A DNA stretch of 64,000 nucleotides, from the NCBI GenBank assembly GCA_003243445.1, contig QFQQ01000029.1, positions 9,691-73,690 of the forward strand. The letters are read 5' to 3'. This document shows, in pieces, positions 36,720-44,476 of the stretch (the first letter of the stretch is position 1; each line of letters starts with the position of its first letter). A program made the position numbers and the translations under genes. The DNA comes from Citrobacter freundii (GTDB lineage Bacteria > Bacteroidota > Bacteroidia > Chitinophagales > Chitinophagaceae). Under the pieces are notes generated by a model. The model made no database searches, was not told the origin of the DNA, and saw nothing but the letters and a program-made list of their open reading frames with translations.

Positions 36720-36893
36720 TTATTTATGATAACCCGGTCCGCTGCTGCTCCAGCTTTGCTGGCTTGAAAAAGCAAACATCCGCCCCCCGCTCAGGTCATG
36801 CCAGGTCATGAACGCGGTAAGAGATATCGCGATGATGATGAACCAGCGGAACGGGAAATATGGATGTTCGTTATTAAAGAAATTCAGATTCAT
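36720..36893 (-). CDS. Small membrane protein (57 aa)
   Basis: 57 aa from ATG 36893, which overlaps the DUF4178 stop as ATGA. One TM segment (FRWFIIIAISLTAFMTW), then a Ser/Gly-rich tail (SSQQSWSSSGPGYHK). An in-frame start at 36926 would lie inside the upstream gene. No family recognised; position between DUF4178 and DUF350 suggests a small subunit of the same membrane complex. Confidence 0.7.
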   Translation of the reverse strand: MNLNFFNNEHPYFPFRWFIIIAISLTAFMTWHDLSGGRMFAFSSQQSWSSSGPGYHK

Positions 36894-38797
36894 GAGTTGT
36901 CGGTTGAAAAAGGACTGCTGAACCATCTGTTCGCTTCCTTTTGGTGATTCATATATCCTACTGCAAACGGCCAGATCAGCAATAACGCGATCGACCAGAA
37001 AAGATTTCTGTACGTTGGAACGTCATATTTTATACGGATAAAAAAAGAGCTGATGGGAGAAGCAGCGTAAGATACCGGCGCTTCCCTTGTTCCCTGTAAT
37101 TGCAGGAAATAATTTCCTGCCGGTATTTTTGTAAGATACACGGTACCTTCCCTGCTTCCCTCCGTCCAGTGCTCGCCTTCAGAATAGCCTTCGTAATATT
37201 CCACACCTTTTTCCAGTGAGTATTCTTTACCGTTATCTGTATTGACCAATGTTGCATTTAATTCAAACCAGCTGTTGTTCACACCCGCTTCAATATAGAA
37301 TTCAAGATTGGAACTCCATTTGTCAAGATGAAATTTCTCTGTAACGATCGAGGCGGTATTGGTGCTGTCAGGGATCGGATAGGTTTTTTCCAGTATGGTC
37401 AGATCATGCTTCGACATGTTGATACAAATATGGATCAAACAAAGTATCAGTATGCTCCATAAGGTAACTTGCACGATCCTTGTCGAATTCGCAAACCCGG
37501 TTGGCTGGATCGCGCCGACGCCAATCTGTGGTGGCATGGTTGCTGGTGAAAAAGCTTTTTCAATATTTTTCCGGCTTATATGTTTAGCGAAATACCAGGT
37601 GACTCCTTCATCCGGGTTCCGTTCTTCTATCCACATTTCAGGGGGTGAAATGAATTCTCTTGCCTTTGTTTTTTCGTTGTCAAAAATATTATAAGGGAAT
37701 TCACCGGCAGCGCCGGTCACCTTGTGCGTATAGGAATTATAAAGATGGAACGGCTCGTCATCATAAATGATCTTTTGATAGTTGGTGGCCGTGATCATGG
37801 GGGAATCGGATTGTTCCTTTACGAAGATCCAATGCCCGTTGTATACGCTCAGTGTTGCAAAGCCGTGTTCCGGGTTGAATATCGTATACTCAGACCATGC
37901 CGCCGCCTCAGCATTGTTCTCCTGTTTCTGCACGAATCCGATCACTTCATAACTGATATCATCGATCTTGCCTGTTGAACCGATCGGAAGATCGATCGCG
38001 TTATTAGCTGCTTTTACACTGTCCCGCTTAAAATCCATTCCATTCCTTAACTCATAACAACTGCCACACTGCGGACAGGCACAGGATTGTGCGTACGGAA
38101 ATGTTTTTATCTCGATCCGGGTAGAGCATTTTGAGCAGCTGAAGTTCTTATCAGAATAGGTATACGGCCGCAGATTTTCCAGTTGCAGCTCTTTAAAAGA
38201 AGTATACTGCACCTGGTAAAAATGAATTTGTTTTTCACCCCATTCGAAAATTGTGATATGGGAACCGTCCTGCGCAGAAAAATCGGCAACACACAAATAC
38301 GGATCCGGTGACAGCACGAATAATTCGCCTTCGACTTCCCATTTAAGCGCGAGTTGTTTTTTCCGGAGCGTAAACGGTGCGTCCGGTTTCAGGTCAATTA
38401 TTGTCCCATTTTTCGCGCCTCTTAATTTCCGGTAATCAAACGCCGGCATTTCCGGCATGGATCGTAAAACAGCATAAATGCCATACCCTTCGCCCAGCCA
38501 TGCAATCCTGCCGTTGTCAAAACTGATCGTCCAGTAATTGAATACGGACTCTTCAAACCAGGCACGGAAACGGCCGAGAACGGTGAAGCGTTCGCTTTGC
38601 CATGTGCCGGTGGTGCCGGGTTGAATGATTTCATTTTTTTGCAGGATCGGGAACTGCGGGGATCTTGATATGATCCCGGCCATTGTGCGCCAAACGATCG
38701 TGCCGCAGGATCCACAAATCCCCATATTGGTCAGATCACTGCTGAAATGGATGATCCTGGAGCAATCCGGACATTGGCTGATGCTGCTTGCTGCCAT
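36890..38797 (-). CDS. DUF4178 protein with zinc ribbons and C-terminal membrane segments
   Basis: 635 aa from ATG 38797; a TTG at 38803 is less likely. N-terminal zinc ribbon: CPDC at about 9-12 and CGSC at about 31-34. A second ribbon lies near residue 215-240 (CSKCSTRIEI ... CPQCGSCYEL). Between and after them are two DUF4178 units, each with the strands and Trp-rich motifs typical of the family (RAWFEESVFNYWTISFDNG; EYTIFNPEHGFATLSVYNG). Near the C-terminus, 'WSILILCLIHICINMS' and 'LFWSIALLLIWPFAVGYM' are TM segments around a beta-rich extracytoplasmic domain of about 120 aa. Role unknown; DUF4178 recurs with DUF350 and polyamine enzymes in several bacterial phyla. Confidence 0.85.
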   Translation of the reverse strand: MAASSISQCPDCSRIIHFSSDLTNMGICGSCGTIVWRTMAGIISRSPQFPILQKNEIIQPGTTGTWQSERFTVLGRFRAWFEESVFNYWTISFDNGRIAWLGEGYGIYAVLRSMPEMPAFDYRKLRGAKNGTIIDLKPDAPFTLRKKQLALKWEVEGELFVLSPDPYLCVADFSAQDGSHITIFEWGEKQIHFYQVQYTSFKELQLENLRPYTYSDKNFSCSKCSTRIEIKTFPYAQSCACPQCGSCYELRNGMDFKRDSVKAANNAIDLPIGSTGKIDDISYEVIGFVQKQENNAEAAAWSEYTIFNPEHGFATLSVYNGHWIFVKEQSDSPMITATNYQKIIYDDEPFHLYNSYTHKVTGAAGEFPYNIFDNEKTKAREFISPPEMWIEERNPDEGVTWYFAKHISRKNIEKAFSPATMPPQIGVGAIQPTGFANSTRIVQVTLWSILILCLIHICINMSKHDLTILEKTYPIPDSTNTASIVTEKFHLDKWSSNLEFYIEAGVNNSWFELNATLVNTDNGKEYSLEKGVEYYEGYSEGEHWTEGSREGTVYLTKIPAGNYFLQLQGTREAPVSYAASPISSFFIRIKYDVPTYRNLFWSIALLLIWPFAVGYMNHQKEANRWFSSPFSTDNS

Positions 38798-38799
38798 GG

Positions 38800-39153
38800 T
38801 CAACGGGTTAAAAATTGTTCCCGGGAAATGGTTGCACCGAAATATTCTTTGATGGATCGGTAGATCGCAGCGGTAGTACCATCGTTGTTCCGTTGAAAAT
38901 TACTCAGGTAAATATCAAGATTGATCAATCCGTGTTCCGGCCATGTATGAATGGAAATATGGCTTTCGCTCAAACAGATCACAGCCGTAAAACCCGCCGG
39001 AGAAAAATCATGATATACTTCGCCGAGTTTCTGCAGCTCGTGCGTGCTGATCAACTGTTCAACGATCTTACGGAATCCTTCATGCTGTGTCAGCAATTCA
39101 GGGCCTGTAGCCTGCAGGCTTGCGATAATGTGTGTACCGGGCTGATAACTCAT
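38800..39153 (-). CDS. S-adenosylmethionine decarboxylase proenzyme-like protein (SpeD, class 1B)
   Basis: 117 aa, the normal prokaryotic SpeD length. The self-cleavage motif is intact at residues 61-73 (LSESHISIHTWPE): cleavage before Ser64 would create the pyruvoyl group, and His69 is the processing His. At the place of the catalytic Cys (Cys83 of T. maritima, in IDLFTCG) this protein has Ser84 (LDIYLSN). Canonical function is to make decarboxylated AdoMet, the aminopropyl donor for the SpeE-like protein three genes on. The missing Cys leaves room for a changed substrate: SpeD homologues that decarboxylate ornithine or arginine have been described. First gene of the seven-gene operon. Confidence 0.88.
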   Translation of the reverse strand: MSYQPGTHIIASLQATGPELLTQHEGFRKIVEQLISTHELQKLGEVYHDFSPAGFTAVICLSESHISIHTWPEHGLINLDIYLSNFQRNNDGTTAAIYRSIKEYFGATISREQFLTR

Positions 39154-39353
39154 AGACAGTGGTTCGGGTGCGTAAAATACAGATTCCGGGGTAATTTATG
39201 GCATTAATGTGGTCGATGGAGGGAAGAGGATAGGTGCCCGTTGTTGGTTGTCGGTTGCCTGGAAGAGAGTTCTCCTCTAAATCTCTCCGTCGCGGCGGAC
39301 TACATTGTACTCACAACTTGGGCTGGTGTAAGGTTCTTCTTCCGACGGATATA

Positions 39354-39487
39354 TCCCGCAGATTTCGCAGATTAGTTGCTGATAACAGACTGTCATCTGC
39401 GTAATCTGCGCATGCTGATAAGGAAATCTTCCATTTATAAAATGCTATTTCGATAGGAGAAATGATAAATCTGCGAAATCTGCGGGA
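39354..39487. repeat. 134-bp element with 20-bp perfect inverted ends (CGCAGATTT units)
   Basis: Arms 39354-39373 (TCCCGCAGATTTCGCAGATT) and 39468-39487 are exact reverse complements. Inside are further 'ATCTGCGTAATCTGCGCA' units, so the element is built from 9-bp CGCAGATTT repeats in both directions. Sequences of this type recur in Bacteroidota genomes. One end sits exactly at the break in the kptA remnant. No ORF inside. Confidence 0.85.
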
Positions 39488-39562
39488 ACATTTCTCCGGA
39501 TGATGCCGCAACGTATAGCTCAGGATCTTACTCAGTTTTTTATGATCGTCTTTCATATTCAC
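39488..39562 (-). pseudogene. kptA: Truncated kptA (RNA 2'-phosphotransferase) remnant
   Basis: The 24 codons from ATG 39562 read MNMKDDHKKLSKILSYTLRHHPEK, the N-terminus of KptA/Tpt1 (LSKxLSYxLRHxPE with the conserved Arg-His). Normal KptA is about 180 aa and continues with an LDxxGWV segment; here the match stops at 39488, where the 134-bp inverted-repeat element begins. The sequence beyond the element does not resume KptA. It lies 49 bp behind the VWA gene in the same direction, so it may once have been the last gene of that operon. Confidence 0.7.
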
Positions 39563-39611
39563 ATCATTGTTTCAATAAACTCAAAAAAACTACTGCGCCA
39601 ATTCCGCGCTT

Positions 39612-40748
39612 CTATCGCTTGATCGCCAGGTCCTCTTTTGCTGCCCACATTCCTATATCCTGTTTACTGATCGCTGCCGCCATCAGATCAGGAAATTTAT
39701 CCGGCGTACAGGCAAACACCGGGATGCCCAGGTCAGAAAAATATTGCGCATTCGAATGATCATACATCGGCGCACCCTCATCATTCAATGCAAGCAGAAC
39801 GATCAACTGCACACCGGCGCTGACCAGCTCTGCTGCACGTTTCCGCATGTCTTCCTGCTTGCCTCCTTCATAGAGATCGGTGATCAGTACCAGGACGGTA
39901 TCCAGTGGTTTTGTTACCACCTGCTGGCAATAGGTTAGTGCCGCATTGATATCGGTGCCACCGCCGAGTTGTACGCCAAACAGCAGTTCTACCGGGTCAG
40001 TCAGTTCTTCCGTAAGATCTGCCACGGCCGTATCAAACACGATCATCTTTGTTCGGATCGCCGGTATGGATGCCATCACCGCTCCGAAAATGCCGGAGTA
40101 AACAACCGAGGTTCCCATCGAACCGCTTTGATCGATACACAATACTACATCTTTCAGTGCAGTTCTTTTTCTTCCATAACCGATCCTTGTTTCCGGAATG
40201 ATTGTCTTGTATTCCGGCTGATAATGTTTCAGGTTCTTTTGAATAGTTAACGGCCAGTTGATCTCATTATGTTTTGGACGGCGGTTCCTTGCGCTTCTGT
40301 TCAGGCTGCCGGTGATAGCCTGTTGTGTTGGTTGAGCGAGGCGCCGCATCAGTTCATCCACTACTTTTCTTACCACCATGCGGGCGGTGTCCTTTGTTTT
40401 ATCAGGGATCACCCGGCTGAGTGACATTAACGTTGCCACAAGATGCACATCGGCTTCAATAGTTGCCAGTGTTTCTTTTTCAAACAGCATTTGTGTAAGG
40501 TTAAGCCGCTTCAGCGCATCCTTCTGCATCACCTGCACCACCGTATTGGGAAAGAAACTCCTGATATCTCCCAGCCAGCGCGAAACATTCGGGGATGAAG
40601 GCCCAAGGCCGCCCCTGCGGTCATTATCGTACAGGGCTTCCATGGCCTTATCCATCTGCAGGTCATCGCCGCTTAACGCATGACCGGTTCCATCCTGTTG
40701 TCCTCCCAGGATCATTCTCCACTTTCTTAGCTGTTGCTGATCTTCCAT
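39612..40748 (-). CDS. VWA-domain protein of the MoxR/SWIM operon
   Basis: 378 aa. The N-terminal 190 residues are helical (LTQMLFEKETLATIEADVHLV, MVVRKVVDELMRRL). The C-terminal VWA domain has a full MIDAS: DQSGS with Asp206/Ser208/Ser210, Thr265 (GGGTDINAAL) and Asp291 (LITDLYEGG). CoxE-like VWA proteins work as partners of MoxR AAA+ ATPases, usually as adaptors binding the substrate through the metal site. It is last in the operon SWIM-DUF5691-MoxR-DUF5682-VWA, separated from DUF5682 by 187 bp that are mostly a heptamer hairpin. Confidence 0.9.
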   Translation of the reverse strand: MEDQQQLRKWRMILGGQQDGTGHALSGDDLQMDKAMEALYDNDRRGGLGPSSPNVSRWLGDIRSFFPNTVVQVMQKDALKRLNLTQMLFEKETLATIEADVHLVATLMSLSRVIPDKTKDTARMVVRKVVDELMRRLAQPTQQAITGSLNRSARNRRPKHNEINWPLTIQKNLKHYQPEYKTIIPETRIGYGRKRTALKDVVLCIDQSGSMGTSVVYSGIFGAVMASIPAIRTKMIVFDTAVADLTEELTDPVELLFGVQLGGGTDINAALTYCQQVVTKPLDTVLVLITDLYEGGKQEDMRKRAAELVSAGVQLIVLLALNDEGAPMYDHSNAQYFSDLGIPVFACTPDKFPDLMAAAISKQDIGMWAAKEDLAIKR

Positions 40749-40780
40749 GATGCTGTTTAATTTTGTTGGATCCTTTGGTT

Positions 40781-40938
40781 TGTTCGATGTTCGATGATCG
40801 ATGGTGGCTGTTCGATCATCGATATCCGGTAAGGATTTTTTATAGTGATTTTACCAGTCTGGAAAATAATGTACGAATGTCGATCATCGAACATCCACCA
40901 TCGATCATCGAACATCGCTCATCGCTCATCACTCATCA
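40781..40938. repeat. Heptamer inverted-repeat array between DUF5682 and VWA genes
   Basis: Right side 40880-40935: eight 7-bp units in a row (TCGATCA, TCGAACA, TCCACCA, TCGATCA, TCGAACA, TCGCTCA twice, TCACTCA). Left side 40781-40822: the same units reversed. Bases 40788-40822 and 40880-40914 pair over 35 positions with two mismatches around a 57-nt loop. The array touches the DUF5682 stop codon (40936-40938). Confidence 0.88.
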
Positions 40939-43197
40939 CAACCGGTACCCCATCAACTCCAGTACCACCCCAATACCCTTAGCTGCCCGCTCTTCATCCA
41001 GTCCGCTTTGAATTTTTATCGTACTGGCCTTACCGCCGGCTCTTACTTTTTCACCAAGCTTTCTTCTTTCCGGCTGCGTGAAATTTGCGAAGGTTCTCCG
41101 CAGCAGGGGCAATACCTGTGTAAATGTTTTTTCATCCAAATGACGAAGCCATTCATTTACCAGTGACCAAAGGTCTTCATCAACGAGCAACAATGTGCCG
41201 CTGCCTTTCAAAAAACCTTCAAGCCATGAGGCGGCCGCATCCGGAGAACTTGCAGATGACATGGCATAGTAAAATGCTTTCACCAGGTTTTCCCCTGTTA
41301 CCAGCTTGTAATCGGAAAGCAGTCTCAGCGAATATCCCGCGATCACCGGCGCTGTGTGCAGGCTTCCGCTGATGGCAGTCAGCATTTGCTGCCACATTTT
41401 TGTCAACTCATCATTTTGCAAAAGCGTGATCGCTTCATTCAATTTGAAGAACAGATCAAGTAAATGTTGTGCCGCATCATCATCAATGCCGGTACAAGCT
41501 ACCGGCAGGCTCACGCAGATCCGCGTGATCATACTCTGGATGATGCCGAGCACCATCTCTGCATCCGTTCTGCGAACGTTACCGTACCGGCTTATATTTA
41601 CCAGGTTGGGGATCACTTCCATCAGTTGTGCCACATCACCGCTGGCAGCCGCAAGATTGTTTACCTGTGTAATGAGTTGCTCAACGGCAAACGGCAATTC
41701 CGCGGGAATGGTATTTTCCAGCAATGCGGCTATTTGGGTAAGACTACTTGTCCTGCCCGCTTTTTCTATTACATAGGCAGAAGCGGCATCTTCCACGGTA
41801 TTACCATACGTTCCTTTTTCAATGATATGAATGGAAAACTCCGGGTCCCATTGTAACCGCCATTGTTCTTTGAAAGTGCCTTTGCCGGATGCAGTTGACT
41901 GGCGGCCCCATGCAATATCGATCAATGCAAGACGGTGAAGAAAAATGCTTCGCTCCAGGTCATTCTCTTTACGCAGATCCAGCGTATAATCTTTCCAGTC
42001 GGCCGTTGCCGGAAGGCGGAGACGTTTTTGTGTACGTTCAATATCGAGTTGCAACGGTGGTCTTGGAATGCTTTCCGGGATCTCACCGATCTTATCACTT
42101 ACGATCAGTTCATGATGTACGAGTGAGAGCAGTACGTTTTCGCCGTTACAAAGTACACTCAGCGTTGCTTCGTTCAGTTCTTCCAAACCAGCTTTGTGGC
42201 GGTGACGCAGCGATGCAAGTGAATTGGCCAGTCTCACCGCTTCGATGATATGCGCAACGGATGTATCCATTTGTTTGCTGCGGAATAGTTGCGCCACCTT
42301 CGCCATCCAAAGTGTTCCGTCATCATCCGGATGATGCCAGATATGCTCGTACCAGCCGGGAGAATTTATGCCGGCACCATAACCGCTGAAATAGCTAAGC
42401 CGGTTATATGTCCACGGGATCCAGGTACATTCAACTTTTACTTTTGGCAGATTTTTCAGCAGATCATTGTCGTCTTTCTGCTTTGGCATATTGATAAGGG
42501 CAGGAGCATGCCATGCACCGCAGATCACAGCGATGGTATGGAACATTTCTTTTTCAGCCTGACGGATCACTTTCCGCATGTATGCTTCACGCAGCCGTTC
42601 ACGCCTGTCGGTTTTAGGAAAATGCTCACGCAATACCTGCATTGATTCATTGACGGCTTCAAACACTGCTTCATTATTGAGGCGGTGTTCAAACATTTGC
42701 TCCCACCATTTCTCTCCGTCTTCATAACCGGCAGCTTCCGCCAGGTAGCTCATGGGATCTTTACGTAAAACGATCTCTTCATCGGCGCTTTCCCCCGCGC
42801 TATTATCCATTGCATAATTATTGATCCCTTCTTTATCCGGGTCTGATGCAGGCTGTTGTTCACGTTGCTCTTCTTTTCTCAGTGCAAAAGAATTGCCTGC
42901 AGGAAGATCCATAAACCGTACATGGATATTATTCTTGCGGGCAAACTGTATCGCCTGCCATTCCGGTGAAAATTCCGCAAACGGATAAAACGAAGAGCGC
43001 TCAGGATCATCCGGCTGATAACACAGGATCGCCACCGGTGGTTTCAGTTCCGCATGATTGGCAAATTCCAGAATGCCATCGGCCTCCGGCGGTCCTTCCA
43101 CCAACACGATGTCCGGCTGCAATTCTTCCAGGAACTGCCTCACATTCCTCGCTGAGCCCGGCCCATGGTGTCGTATGCCTAATATATGTATTGACAT
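40936..43197 (-). CDS. DUF5682 protein (TraB/TIKI-like GxxH motifs)
   Basis: 753 aa, no signal or TM. It opens MSIHILGIRHHGPGSARN, with ELQPDIVLVEGPPEAD following, and at 222-233 has IAVICGAWHAPA. Two GxxH motifs (Gly7-His10, Gly227-His230), a helix AYMRKVIRQAEKEM before the second, and an acidic 'VEGP' strand are how TraB/GumN/TIKI- and EreA-like putative hydrolases look. An acidic insert at about 105-145 is probably disordered. The last 400 residues are helical (LRLLSDYKLVTGENLVKAFYY) without a known motif. Position between MoxR and VWA genes makes it a likely effector or substrate of the AAA+ pair. Confidence 0.85.
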   Translation of the reverse strand: MSIHILGIRHHGPGSARNVRQFLEELQPDIVLVEGPPEADGILEFANHAELKPPVAILCYQPDDPERSSFYPFAEFSPEWQAIQFARKNNIHVRFMDLPAGNSFALRKEEQREQQPASDPDKEGINNYAMDNSAGESADEEIVLRKDPMSYLAEAAGYEDGEKWWEQMFEHRLNNEAVFEAVNESMQVLREHFPKTDRRERLREAYMRKVIRQAEKEMFHTIAVICGAWHAPALINMPKQKDDNDLLKNLPKVKVECTWIPWTYNRLSYFSGYGAGINSPGWYEHIWHHPDDDGTLWMAKVAQLFRSKQMDTSVAHIIEAVRLANSLASLRHRHKAGLEELNEATLSVLCNGENVLLSLVHHELIVSDKIGEIPESIPRPPLQLDIERTQKRLRLPATADWKDYTLDLRKENDLERSIFLHRLALIDIAWGRQSTASGKGTFKEQWRLQWDPEFSIHIIEKGTYGNTVEDAASAYVIEKAGRTSSLTQIAALLENTIPAELPFAVEQLITQVNNLAAASGDVAQLMEVIPNLVNISRYGNVRRTDAEMVLGIIQSMITRICVSLPVACTGIDDDAAQHLLDLFFKLNEAITLLQNDELTKMWQQMLTAISGSLHTAPVIAGYSLRLLSDYKLVTGENLVKAFYYAMSSASSPDAAASWLEGFLKGSGTLLLVDEDLWSLVNEWLRHLDEKTFTQVLPLLRRTFANFTQPERRKLGEKVRAGGKASTIKIQSGLDEERAAKGIGVVLELMGYRL

Positions 43198-43226
43198 TAC
43201 AGAATTGTTTTAGTAATAAAGAGAAG

Positions 43227-43387
<161 letters not shown>

Positions 43388-43388
43388 T

Positions 43389-44465
43389 TCACAGATCCCG
43401 GCAAGCCCGGTACACATCCTTCCAATCCTCCCTCGGCTTCACTACTGTTTCCAGGTATTCTTTCCAGACGATCTGATCCTGTACCGGATCCTTTATTACT
43501 GCACCAATAATACCTGCTGCAAGATCGGCGGCTTTCAAACGGCCATCGCCGAAATAAGCAGCCATCGCAAGCCCGTTATTCACTACGGAGATCGCTTCTG
43601 CTGTACTCAACGTTCCCGTTGGCGTTTTGATCTTTGTTTTCCCATCCAGCGTTACTCCATTGCGCAGTTCTCTGAAAATAGTAACGATGCGGCGGATCTC
43701 TTCCAATGCAGGTTTTTCCGCAGGCAGATCCATTACCTTTTCAAAACTTTCCACTCTTCGTTTTACGATATCGATCTCTTCGTCCATCGAATCAGGAACG
43801 GGAAGGATCACTGTATTGAAACGGCGTTTCAATGCGCTTGATAGTTCGTTCACGCCTTTATCACGGTTGTTGGCTGTGGCGATAATATTAAATCCTTTCA
43901 CCGCCTGTACTTCTATATTCAATTCAGGGACCGGTAATGTTTTTTCAGAAAGGATCGTGATGAGTGAGTCCTGTACATCGGCACCAATACGCGTCAGCTC
44001 TTCAATACGGCAGATCTTTCCGTCCTGCATAGCACGCATTACGGGTGTTTCAACGATCGCTTTCTGCGATGGCCCTTCCGCCAGTAGTCTTGCATAGTTC
44101 CAGCCATAGCGGATCGCTTCTTCGCCTGTTCCTGCTGTGCCCTGTACGATTCTTGTGGAATCTCCGCTGATCGCGGCGGCAAGATGTTCGCTCACCCAAC
44201 TCTTTGCTGTACCGGGAAGACCATACAGCAATAAAGCGCGGTCTGTGGTAAGCGTTGCTACCGCAATTTCCATCAGGCGGCGGTTGCCGATATATTTCGG
44301 TGATACTTCAAACCCGTTTTTTAGTTTACCTCCAAGAAGATAAGTGACGACGGCCTGCGGGGATAATTGCCAGTTTGCCGGCAATTTATCACTGTCCTGT
44401 TTGCGCAGTTCTTCCAGTTCCTGTGCAAATAATTCTTCGGCATGTTGACGTAAGATGGCTGACAT
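43389..44465 (-). CDS. MoxR-family AAA+ ATPase
   Basis: 358 aa. Walker A GLPGTAKS at 82-89, Walker B ICRIEE at 151-156, sensor 1 IATANN at 195-200, and Arg-finger region ALKRRF at 211-216; the lid follows (EEIDIVKRRVESFEKV). MoxR ATPases form hexamers that remodel a target presented by a VWA partner, for example to insert metals or activate enzymes. The VWA gene is two genes downstream. The start is 11 bp after the DUF5691 stop. Confidence 0.93.
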   Translation of the reverse strand: MSAILRQHAEELFAQELEELRKQDSDKLPANWQLSPQAVVTYLLGGKLKNGFEVSPKYIGNRRLMEIAVATLTTDRALLLYGLPGTAKSWVSEHLAAAISGDSTRIVQGTAGTGEEAIRYGWNYARLLAEGPSQKAIVETPVMRAMQDGKICRIEELTRIGADVQDSLITILSEKTLPVPELNIEVQAVKGFNIIATANNRDKGVNELSSALKRRFNTVILPVPDSMDEEIDIVKRRVESFEKVMDLPAEKPALEEIRRIVTIFRELRNGVTLDGKTKIKTPTGTLSTAEAISVVNNGLAMAAYFGDGRLKAADLAAGIIGAVIKDPVQDQIVWKEYLETVVKPREDWKDVYRACRDL

Positions 44466-44476
44466 GATGATAGGTT

